Made by a program: the position numbers and the translations under genes. The notes below the pieces were generated by a model that was given only the letters and a program-made list of their open reading frames with translations, had not been told where the DNA came from and made no database searches. 64,000 nt of DNA, from contig CP053153.1 of the NCBI GenBank assembly GCA_014607495.2, forward strand, positions 8,060,001 to 8,124,000, in the 5' to 3' direction. This stretch comes from Carposina sasakii. Lineage: Eukaryota > Arthropoda > Insecta > Lepidoptera > Carposinidae. Within the stretch, counting starts at the first letter, position 1, and each line of letters begins with the position of its first letter. Shown piece by piece: positions 42,527 to 54,500 of the stretch.

Positions 42527-45500
42527 GTTAGTCTCTTCTGTTTTGTAAATTATAAATCTCAAAGATCATCAGTCATGTTGTTTGAACTAACAACAGCTTT
42601 GTGTAAAGGTTTTAAGGAAATTTAAAGCAGGAGTAATGAAAGCTTACTACCTTACCTATAACCACATAGCTTACCTACTATTGTGCTGTCTATATGGGTT
42701 GATGTAAATTATTTTAAATTCTATTTTTGGGTTAGTAGTCGATTGTAATCTATGTACTAATATAATGTAGTTTACAATACATTCGCGCGAAAAGCCTACT
42801 AAAATAATATTATTTTTAAAAGGGGACCTTTGGCACGTTCGTGCGAACAAATTTCGTGCGAATCAACTACTAACCCCTATTTTTAACTTATGTGTGCGCT
42901 AGTTTCTGGTATTATCTCGCCGAAATACATTATGTATTTTGGTGCTAACAAAATTTAAAAAACATTAGAAATATTCAGAATTTTCCTGTGACAATTTTCT
43001 ATAGTTTTCTCTTTAGAATCATGGTCTGATGTCAGCATATTATTATTTTTCTAACTGACACTTACACCTTGTATACTAAAATATACAGAAAAGTAATAAA
43101 ATGCAATTATAAAACAGCAATTCATTGAATAGGTACTGCATGTACTACTTTAAAATACAAAAAAGATCATTCTCGTAGGTTTTTCTTGCCTTATAAGGCC
43201 GTAAGCTAGTTGCTTTAACATGTATCGCATTTTAATGTTACTGTCGTCCTAGTAAGGTGTGTTTGCATAAACAAACAACGTGCTATTTACGTACATGTCT
43301 GTACCTAGATTAATGTTACGTAGAAATAGTTTCACGGTACTATTACTTAAGCAAACAAATTAACGTAAACATTACTTTTCCTTCGACTGAAAAATAAACC
43401 GTTGATGTTTAGTAAATTGTTCGTGTGTGGTTTTGTTTTAAGACTGGCTAACTTTATCGTAATTCTTATTTAAACTAGAAGATATATATCAAGTATAAGA
43501 AGGAATATGTGAAGAAAAGGCATTAAAGTTTGCCCACTGCTCAAAACTGAGATTTTCTCTTGACTTGAGATTACTTATGAACAAGGTAGATACTATTTCT
43601 TTTCAAGTGCTCAACAATGTCCATGCATACTATCTGAAAAACTGAAGTGGTATTTTCATAGGATTAGGTACTTATAACACACCTCTTCTGTTACAGCCTG
43701 TATTATATATCGCGAAAAACGCAACTCATTCTTGTCAGGTTAATTGTTAGGAATCATGTATGTAGTCACGATATGTCAAGGTCGTAATAGCATGGAAATA
43801 ATATAGTAATATACCATCACACACGCGATGCAGTAGGTACTTACCTTAAATATGATGACAAATTTTTATGTTTATCCCAAACACTTATTTAAATATGAAA
43901 AATGACCTTAATCCCGAAATAGCCCTTTAATAAAATTAAACCATATACAGGGTGTTATGTAACAAGGGGTATACATACATACATAAAAATTACGCCTCTT
44001 TCTCAGAGGGGTAGGCAGAGATCACGGATCTCCATTTCCTACGATCCTGACACACCTCTTTCGCTTCATCTACTTTCATGATATTCTTCATGCGCGCTCG
44101 TCGATAATACAATACATAGGGATACCCCCTTAAGCAAAATACTATAGAAAAGCCAATTATATAGAATCTATGTCCATGGACTCGAAATAACATGTTTATT
44201 TTTCAAGACATTATGGGAAAATTCCTAAACAACTCGGAAATGTTCATACAATCTTGAAAATTAGAAATGTGATTTCGAGTCTCACGGGGACAGATTCTGT
44301 ATAGTGTGCCTAATATATCGCTTCTGTATCCCGAATTCTTATTTTATTTAAACACCATATTTTTATTGTTCTTGCAAATTATCACCTTTATAGTATGCAA
44401 CCATTTAAACCACTACAAGTTACACTACACTGTATTGTATACGGTTAACCTACTAATAGTCAGAAACTCTCTCTAGCAAATTTAATAGTGACCCAATTAT
44501 AATCGAATTTGATGCATGCATGCTCTAAACAAAACTTGGAAACTACGTTAGCTCTGAAATATTCTCATTAATTATGTTAGGTACATTAGCAACGTCTACG
44601 GACTATGTTCACTTAAACTGTTTGAAAAACTATTCAAAATGTTTTGTGAAAGATAATTGGGTAATCGGAACTATATAAATGTGAAAGTAGGATGTAAGTT
44701 ATCTCTCCACGCTTTGTTTACTCTACCTACCAATCTTATTCTTATTCCTTATTGTACAAAGACATTACAATAAATACAGAGAAATTTACAAAAGAAATGC
44801 ATTTTGTATGCATTGGCTTGAAATTTTGCTTATATACTCGTACAAGACGATTTTTTCGTCAATGTTTCCGAATACGACGCATTCTCCCCATCATCACGAA
44901 TCACTATATGAAAGCAAACCTGGGAAGTATTGGGTAGATAATATATATATAACTTAATTATGAACCAAGATATTTAGGTTCATAATTAAGTTATTAGATT
45001 GGATTTATTTCCAGAAATACAAAGACAAACGTTTTTGCCATTACCATTTATTGGAGAAAAATGTTCGTGATGATTAGGAGAATGCGTAGTAATGCGAAGA
45101 TGAGAGCTACAAACTTACGAGTACACTGTATTTCAAAATTACAAAAATATATATATTTTATCTGCTTTAAGAGTTTTGTCCCCGTTAAACTATAAAGCAA
45201 AAATATTATATTTTTATTGGCTTAAAGTAAACTTTTCTTGACTTCAAAGAGGCAGATGTGGAAACGATTGAAAATCTCCAAAAGACCTTACGTTTCCTTC
45301 CTGAGATGGAAATATAAGTTCGTTTGATTCGTCTGATTGATGCAAACCGTCTCATTCATAGGCAATCTATCTACACTGCCAGTGAAATTGCATTTCTTCT
45401 TCAACAATTTTCCTACTTTTCATTATGAACTACGGCTTAGATGCGATTTATAGCACTTCAAAGTTTTCCTTCAGTTATTACCTACTCTTTGTGGATTTTA

Positions 45501-48500
45501 TTGGAATTTGAAGAAGGTGAGATTTTATTTTGGTACCATGGATTGCCTGTGATATTATGAGTATTAGAAATCACTTGGAACCGAATGATACCTACTTGAA
45601 AGTTAAAAAGTATTGGTTACTTCAATTAATATCTAAAAATTATCTGTTATCCAAGAAGATTCTCAGAGTTAATAAAACGCTGATGTTTTATGAGTCATTA
45701 AAAATAAAAGTGAAAGCTTTTATTCTAATTTAAATATTCAATTTTTTTCAGACTCTGGGCAGAGGTATTCCATGTATCTGCCAGCGGCGCCGGCACGGTG
45801 AAGTGGCAGCAGGTGTCCGAGGACTTGGTGCCGGTAAACATCACCTGCATCCAGGACTCCCCGGAATGCGTGTTCCACATCACCGCCTATAACTCGCAGG
45901 TCGACAAGATCCTCGATGTGAGACTACTGCAGCCTGGTAAGATCCTTTGTTCATTCATACATACATACATACAGGGTGTTTTTTTGTGGCCACCTTTAAC
46001 GAAGGGTACGTATTCTATACATGAAATAAAGTAAGTTTATGCCAAAAAAAATGCTGGGAAAAAAAAATTTTTTTTTGAAAAATTTTTTTAAATTCCTTGA
46101 TCGTGCGAAATTTATAGTGTCTAGTGTTTATGTTAGTTTTTTTTATAGACAGATATTAATTATTTTTCGTGAAAAAATCCTGCTACGCGCGTCTATGTGC
46201 ATTTATGCAGAAAAACGCAGTCTATTTACTCAACTTTGGACCCTAATATTTTGGAAACCAGACACTTCCCAGGTATGCTTCCATGGAGAAAAATGATCGT
46301 GATGATGAGGAGATTCCGTAGTTTTCGGGAACGTTGACGACCAAAAATCATCCTGTATAATCACGCCTTTATCTCTTACGGGGTAGGCAGAGCACTAAGG
46401 GCCGATAGAACCATATGGCGCCACTTCTGACCAATTTTTAGGGTATAGTTGAGATGTACAAGTTCGGTTAGTAGTGACAGGTGGTTAGCCCATCGCCTAC
46501 AAAACACCATTGTTTATTCATAATTTGATAAAATTGATAATTTTTATGAAAAGATAGATAAAAACATCATAACAGATAACTTTAGAGTCATCACACAGAG
46601 AAAACGATAGATTATGACGGCCAATTGGTGTAGTTGATAGTGACATGATGATTGATATGATGAATAGATGGATGATTATATACTTATAAAATATGTATTC
46701 AAATAAGGTTGCTTATTATACAGGGTGATTTTTGGTCGTCAACGTTCCCGAAAACTACGGAATCTCCTCATCATCACGATCATTTTTCTCCATGGAAGCA
46801 TACCTGGGAAGTGTCTGGTTTCCAAAATATTAGGGTCCAAAGTTGAGTAAATAGACTGCATTTTTCTGCATAAATGCACATAGACGCGCGTAGCAGGATT
46901 TTTTCACGAAAAATAATTAATATCTGTCTATAAAAAACCTAACATAAACACTAGACACTATAAATTTCGCACGACCAAGGAATTTAAAATTAAAAAAAAA
47001 AAAAATCCCTGCATTTTTTTTGGCATAAACTTACTTTATTTCATGTATGGAGTACGTACCCTTCGTTAAAGGTGGCCACAAAAAAACACCCTGTATAACC
47101 CATGATACAATGCCTGTGTAGGACTTGTAAAGTGTGGGATTATTTATATTTATTTATAGATATACCTCTATATAATATTAACTTTATTTAAAAAATTGAT
47201 AATATCTCAATATTGACCCAACCTACCTAAAAGCCGGTACCAACGTTAACTTTAATGAATAAAAAATAAATGTGCTGAAATAAAACCTCGCTGCTTTCAG
47301 TCTCGAGGAGTATATTTTACGATGCCAATCGGGAGCACTGGGCCACTGTTGTAACCTAGTTTTAAATTTACACTAGATAGTAGGTACCAGGAGAACAGCA
47401 AACGGAATTACAGTAGGCTCAACAGTAATACTTTCTGATATTGACTCTGTACTGAACTAAAGGTCGGTCGTTAGGATCTTGGACTTCGTTGGAAAATTGT
47501 TCGAAGTCAGTTATTTAAAATTCCGTTCATTGTTCAGATTTTATCAGATCTTAGACTGATCTCAATCAAACTTTACAACACAATGACCTAGTCCCACAGT
47601 AAGATTCCTAAGGTTTTGTGTCCTTGGTACTAAGCTACGAAATATAAATAATAGAATTATCTATGTCTCGGAACAGACTATATCAATATTTGTAACTGTC
47701 GAGGTCCCAACCCAGGACCTTTGGTGTACCAGGCAGGGTGCTATTAACTATGTCAATCGGCTCTCAAATCACATGTATTTTTCGTCACATCATCCTGACC
47801 TTATAATTCATTACAGGAACCCGAATCGGCCAAGCTTCAGAATGCTTCGTGTACTGGAAAGACCCTATGACGAACGATACTTGGGGCCTCAATTTCACCT
47901 CCCCAATAGATGCCAAGCAATTCAGAGAGTGTTGCGTAAGTAGATTCATTAGAGCTCACCCCATTTCCCATTTATAAAAGGCTTAAAATTATCAATAAAA
48001 GCTAATATCAATGTACATGTGCTTAATTAATTAGCTAACTATGATAATTGTTAAAGTAGACACTATGCTTTGGTTACTACCTAAATACATTATAACCAAT
48101 CATTACACAGTTAGATTCACAAACCATTTAGTTTTCATTTAATAACAAAAAAAAAAACATAAATAATTTTGCCGTAAATAATACAAACTTTATTTAAAAC
48201 ATTTGAAATAAAACGTAAACCATTTAGTTTTCATTTAATAACTTATAAAAAAAACATAAATAATTTTGCCGTAAATATACAAACTTTATTTAAAACATTT
48301 GAAATAAAACGTATCGAATTCCCAAATATAAGACAAATTACAGTAGAAAGTATTTGCAAATTGACGGCATTATTTTATGGTTTTAGTCACCGTCATTCAA
48401 ATTCTCACGTAAGGCTTCGTCGAGCTACAGCCTGAAGCTGGAACCGCCGGGCAGCAAGCAGAAGTTCAAGGCGAAGAGGAAACCGCTGTCTACGCCAGCG

Positions 48501-51500
48501 AGCCCCAACCGCTCCAGGTAAATGAACTGAATGAATGAATGTATTTACGTATATATTTACTTATGAGTGACTAATGAGCACACCAATTCTGGGGAAAGCA
48601 CGCCATTTTGGAAGCTGCACTGTTAAATAACAGTAAAACATGTAGCATAAGGTATATTTACGCTTTAGAAATATGTTTAATGGTGCTCACAGGGAATGAT
48701 TGATACTTTAGTAAAATAAGACAAACAAACATAAAACAAAATGCTTTTTATCATTATTTTACTAACCTAATACGGATCTTGGCTAAAGTAAACCAAACAA
48801 TAGAAAAATTCTTAGAACAACACCTTATACGAGTATACTATTTTAAGATTTAATGCCGAAAGTATCTTTGAAGTTTTTGATTATTGACATCAAGTACGAG
48901 TAACCCATTCCAGAATTAAATGTTATAACTTCTCTCATAAACCTGCAGTACTGGCTTATTTTTGGGAACAGACGTATGTGTATATAATATGTAAATGATA
49001 TAACATTTCCTAATGTAAATTCCAGCTTGTACGGCCGCGAAGCTCAGTGCACCTGCATGACTCAAGAGCAATACGCCCGGCTCCGAGCACAAGATCCTCG
49101 ATATCGTAAGTGCCGGGTGACGTAAGAAAACTTGTATTAGCTTCTAATGGAAGGATATTTACAGATATTGATGTGTGATTGCATAGGAATAACATTTATA
49201 GATTTTACACTTTTGATCTGTAAATAAATGGATAACCATTTAAAATAAACATAAAAATAAAATTTTATGTGTGTTACCTCAGAACTCGGTCATTTATGAA
49301 CCGATTTCAATTTTTTTTATAGTTGGTCATGGTATACTTCCAGGTTGGTCCCATATTCACCATATCAGGATCTGATGATGGGATCTTGGAGAAATCGAGG
49401 GCAATCCTCGAATATTGTAGGCACATGTAGTCTGTTTTTATACTTTTACTGAGCGTTTTGATCACCTACATGTAAAACATAACATCTGATGATGGAATCT
49501 CTAAGGAATCTAGGGATATCCTCAAATATAAAAGGCACGAGTAGTCCGTTTTTAGATTTTTATAGAGAATTTTGGTCAGCTACACATAATATAAAGGAAA
49601 CGAGGGTCTGATGATGGAGCCGCCGAAAAACAGATAGTGGAACTTTTTAGTAACAAAATCCCCCTATGGCAGGGGGGGCCTACGTCCAGTAATGGACTGC
49701 AATAGGCTTATGAAGATGAAGATAATTGTATTAAGTCATGAAATTATATGTTGCGTTAAGCCGTGTCCGAAGTAAGATGGTTATATAGGAAGAGGTAGAC
49801 ATGAAATAACGAGATGACGGATAATAGGGATGAATGAAAAAAGAGTACCTACATATTGCACCGACCCCAAATGATTGGGAACAGGGCAGGAAGAAGGAGT
49901 GTAATTATATGTTGCTTAAATAAGTGTGTACATGGCTGTTGTGCTGCCAAATCTCTTATAATCCTCCGAGGTGTGGTGCATGTACCGTCGCCACATACGC
50001 ACTCTGGATCGATTCCACCTCAAGTGCCTCCGATCCATCATGAGAATCAGATGGTCCAACCGAGTGCGTAATACCGAAGTATTGCGAAGAGCCAATGTAA
50101 GTGTCATTGAGGCCTACTTAATGCGTCGGCAGCTTCGGTGGTGCGGTCATGTGTCTCGTATGGCGGAGGAGAGATTGGCTAAGAGCATCTTCTTTTCTGA
50201 ACTAGCACAACGACCAGAGTGGCGCAGGACGGTGATAAAGCAAGTACACGAGTTCGAGGAGCAGCGTCAAGCTGACCTTGACGCTAAATGTGATAAACTA
50301 AAGACTCGTCCACCTGCTGCCATTATCTATAATACAATAATGGCGCACTAACCTGTCCTCTGTGTGCGCGGGCGTTCAGGGCGAAGATTGGCTATGTAAA
50401 TGTAAGCCATCACCTAGCGCATGAACGCCAACTTAGTAATATCTAGGAGTAGAAGTGGTCGCCATGACCGAAATTGGTCGGAGGTCATCATTATCATCAT
50501 AATCATCATATTGTCAGAGGTAAAGCCTAGTCCTTTTTCTTTTTTGTCATGTGGCCTATTTTATATAAAAATTATATAAATCTGACAATATTATGCCTCC
50601 TAAACTTCGTAGACGGCTTAACGCAATATATATTTGCCCTTTAGTTAAATTTTACTTTAGTAAGCTCGAGTTTTGGGAGGAAGTCGGTTTTTCGTTTTAA
50701 AAAAATTATAATATTATAGAATTCTAGACCACCGGACATCTAAGTGCTTGTTTTTTTCTTTTCAGTTTTTTTATTATGTGTATTATTTGGTTCTTTTTTA
50801 AGCAGTCGGGTTTTTGAATTTTTTAACTGTATCATCAATTTTATTTATCGTTCAAATTTATATTTTTTAAATTATGTTTTTTTTATTTATTACTTTTTTG
50901 TTATGAGTACCTAGCTACTAATAGGTACGCTTCAAGGAACGTGCTCAACATGCTCGGCAGCAAGAAGTTTTCGTCTTGCAGCTGTCTAAAAACTTATATG
51001 TGAGAATGGTTGTTACGCAACTTTCAATCGGTATAAATCCTAAACGGTTGGTCGAATCGAAAAATGTTAAGAGAAACCTAATAATGATTTCAAATACCTA
51101 TTCAACGATACCCCCCTCGATATAGTTTGTTGACTTTCATTTTTTCATTTTCACAAAATGGCGTCCAGTAGTCGCCATATTGGATTTTCACTAACGTCAT
51201 GTCTTTAGTGACACTCCCCAAACGAAGAGAAATCGATTGACGTATGAATCATAAAAATCGGTCGAGGCGTTTGGTCTGTGTAGTGCTTCAAAGGAACATA
51301 CAAACATAAATACCTCGTACATACATAGGCTGTTAAACACAATACCACTCCTTTGCGTCGCGCAGTCGGGTAAAAACTAACACAAACACAGTACACTAAA
51401 AATTTCACCTGATCAGTAATTTAAAATGAAATCTAAAAAATTAACATCGTTTCCCAGCAATGTTTTTTGGCATAAACAAATTTTTTTTGATGTACAGAGT

Positions 51501-54500
51501 ACGTACCCTTCGTAAGGGTGGCAACGAAAAAACTGTATAAACGAAATTCTTGTGCTAATTATGTGCTAATAATCCCCTAAGATTCAAAGCAATCAAATGG
51601 TCGGATAGAAATAAAATTTCATAAAATGTGCCTCTAACTAAATCCTACTCCATCCCAGGTTCCTCGACACTCCCTCGCACGACCACCCGCGCCATCGAGA
51701 CGGATGCCGCTGCTGCTGCCGGCCGTACTGACAAGGTGGCAGCGGCCACCTCTTCCACCTCTTTGTATGACAATGTCACTGGTACCCAGCCTGCTCATCA
51801 GCCGCCGCCGAAGCGTGAGTTCTGGTTTTTTTTATCGTAATATACACGTATCTGAAGCTGAATCTTCCCTCGAACTCGTTAGCTGCATATTCATAACTCG
51901 AGAACTCAAAGTCTGACACAGTGGGGCTTATCGTTGATATTTTATCCTAAGCCGTACTATGATTATACTATAGGTACGCCAACCCTCTTGGCACACGCGG
52001 ACATAGAACGTTATATGACAGCGCGTGCCAGGAGCGTTGGCGTATGCTATAGTAATTTTAAAATCTGAGGTATGAGACATGTCTGTTTTGTTTGCAAATG
52101 TATGTATCTATCTATCTGCTTAGTAGCCATATGAAGTCTATGAACATAGACCCCCCCAATGACCTATACTGGGAAGCGGCCCGCATCCATCCTAAAATAA
52201 TATAATTTTTACATTTTCAGCTGCAGCTCGCCAGACTGACTCGCAGCAAACATCGCGGCCGCCAAAGTCTCAGGAGACGGCTACCATGACCAACAACACC
52301 ACCACTACTACCAAGAACGCGTCCACTTCGGTCAGCACCCATGGAACTAGCGTAAGTAAAGGCATTACTCGTATCTTATCTAATGGCTGATCAGTTAGGG
52401 TTCAAAGTAATGTCCAAAACAAGGGGCTTAGACAAAATAACATCATATATAGGTATAAGTACCTCGATCGAATGGATAGAGATTTCACATCGAAACGCTT
52501 GCTCCAAGGAAGGCTCCAGGAAGCCTGCATTTTCGCGCGTATTCACGTGATTAATTCTAACTACTATGGATAAAAATACATATAAAGAAAACGAACCTAA
52601 ATGCGATACGATGTTGAATGTATACGCGCAGTGTTGTGTAACATGTGGCTCAATAATATATAACAATATAGTCAAAAGCCGGCTTCACGATCATTAGTTA
52701 CCTATATCAACTCAGAACATGGAACTTTAATTTTACCATAAGGTTGTCAAGAGTACTTGAAAGATCGAGGCCAGCAATGTACTGAAGCGGAAGACTTGCA
52801 AAAGCTTGTTTTGATTCGAAGGACACCTCAGCAATTTTAGGATTATAAGCCTGATAATAGCCGAAACGTAGAATATTTGGTCCAATGCTATCAAATTGTA
52901 TGAACACTATGCATGTGTACTTACAGACAAACGAAGATGCCCAAAATGCTGGGTCGACTAATCAGCACGGCCAGGATCTGAAGTCCGAAGGCGTGCAAGC
53001 TGGAGGGACGCTCACATCCTCGAAGTCGTCCTCTACATCCACACGCAATAACAAGGAGCATCTTCAGCATATGCCGAAGAGTGTGGACTATGGGGATGGT
53101 AACGATTCGGTAGGTGGAATCCTTAATTGCTGATTGTTTAACATGTAGGTTTGCACTTCTTACGCCTTATTTATACATAACGAAGTATATACGTAGGTGT
53201 TAAGTTTCATTGCATAGTTATCAACGCTTCTTTCAAATTGTTTAGCTTTTTGTGCTACTTTACACTTGCATCTGCGCTTCGTAATGTGTATACAACGCTT
53301 TAGATAATTTGCTGCTAATTGTGATTAGGATGGCTGATTGGTGTAGTTGGTGATTGGTAATGACCCTGCACCAAAAGCCATAGGCCCTAGGTTGAATCCC
53401 TGGTCTCTAGGTGCAAACATTGTTATGATGAATATCCATGTTTGTTTCCGAATTTCCGAATCTGTAAATGAATATTATTTTGAATAATTTCAGTCTCGCG
53501 AGTCAGATCGGCACTCCACGCACCATCACAATGTGATCAACAACAACACCTCTGGTTCTAGGCGAACCAAGTCCAAGAGTACCGAGGATATGAATATGGG
53601 TAAGTGGTCAAAAAGGTTCAAAAAGTGACTAATATGAAGAGGTTTGTAACAAGGTATTACTACTAAAAATGACAGTAGTGTTGATATAAGTTGTCGAAAA
53701 GAAAAGAATGAATACTTAAATTTCCCAAGAGATCCTAGTATTGATTCCCAGCTGAAGGAGCTGTGTGGCATAGTAGAATCAAAGTTTGGAACAAAAATAA
53801 CGATGTGGTTGTTTAATTATTTTGTAAATTAGCAATCAAGTGGCATGTATAAATTCATTAAAAGCCTTCTGCGTTATCCGTTAATATTAAGTGAAGTTTT
53901 TTTTTAATATATGTAGGAAAATTCAAATTTTATTGAAGAATTTAAACATTTAAGTTAATCGTTACCTAAATTTGGCAAATATTCCATACGTTTTACTGTC
54001 AAATGTCATTTTGAAACAGTGTCTAATTTTAGACATGGTTTTGTAAAAACACCGCTTAATATCTAGATATTCAATAAAAATATTTTATTGCAGACTCCAG
54101 CACCTTGAAACGCATGCTAAAGCCCATGCCCTCAACAGAAAGCCCGGTGACGTCCCCCGAGATGGGGCGTCGGAGGTACGGCGGAGCTCCCCCTTGCCCT
54201 CCATCCTGCGGGGCACATGGACACCGACAATCTCAGCACATGCATCATGGTCACTACTCTCATGTGATTAATAACAATAGCAGACAGGGATCGCAGCGGT
54301 ATTCTTCGCAAAGGTAATTGAAGAATGCTGTTATATTATGTTTCTTCACACCCTTTTATAGTGTGGTGAAATGGCTTGATGTAGGTTGTTTGGTGGCGTT
54401 TTTTGGTGGCCTGCTCGAGGCGTTCTTAGTGGCTTTCTCAAGGGAAGGGATGGCAAAAACAATCTACTTGGAGAATACTTACACCACACACATTGTGTGG

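Larger units (their letters stand above)
42530..45750 (+). other. sif: sif intron 1: mostly AT-rich, several repeat fragments
   Basis: It contains a decayed MITE tail (about 42950-43080, sharing 'atggtctgatgtcagcatat' type text with 60310-60374), a partial MITE (43500-43705), the interrupted element at 43949-44305 and the foldback at 44850-45090. Confidence 0.5.

Noticed and set aside
53325..53485. Possible true tRNA gene from A and B boxes
   Set aside because: The acceptor and anticodon stems do not pair and an AT-rich tail follows, so this is a SINE.
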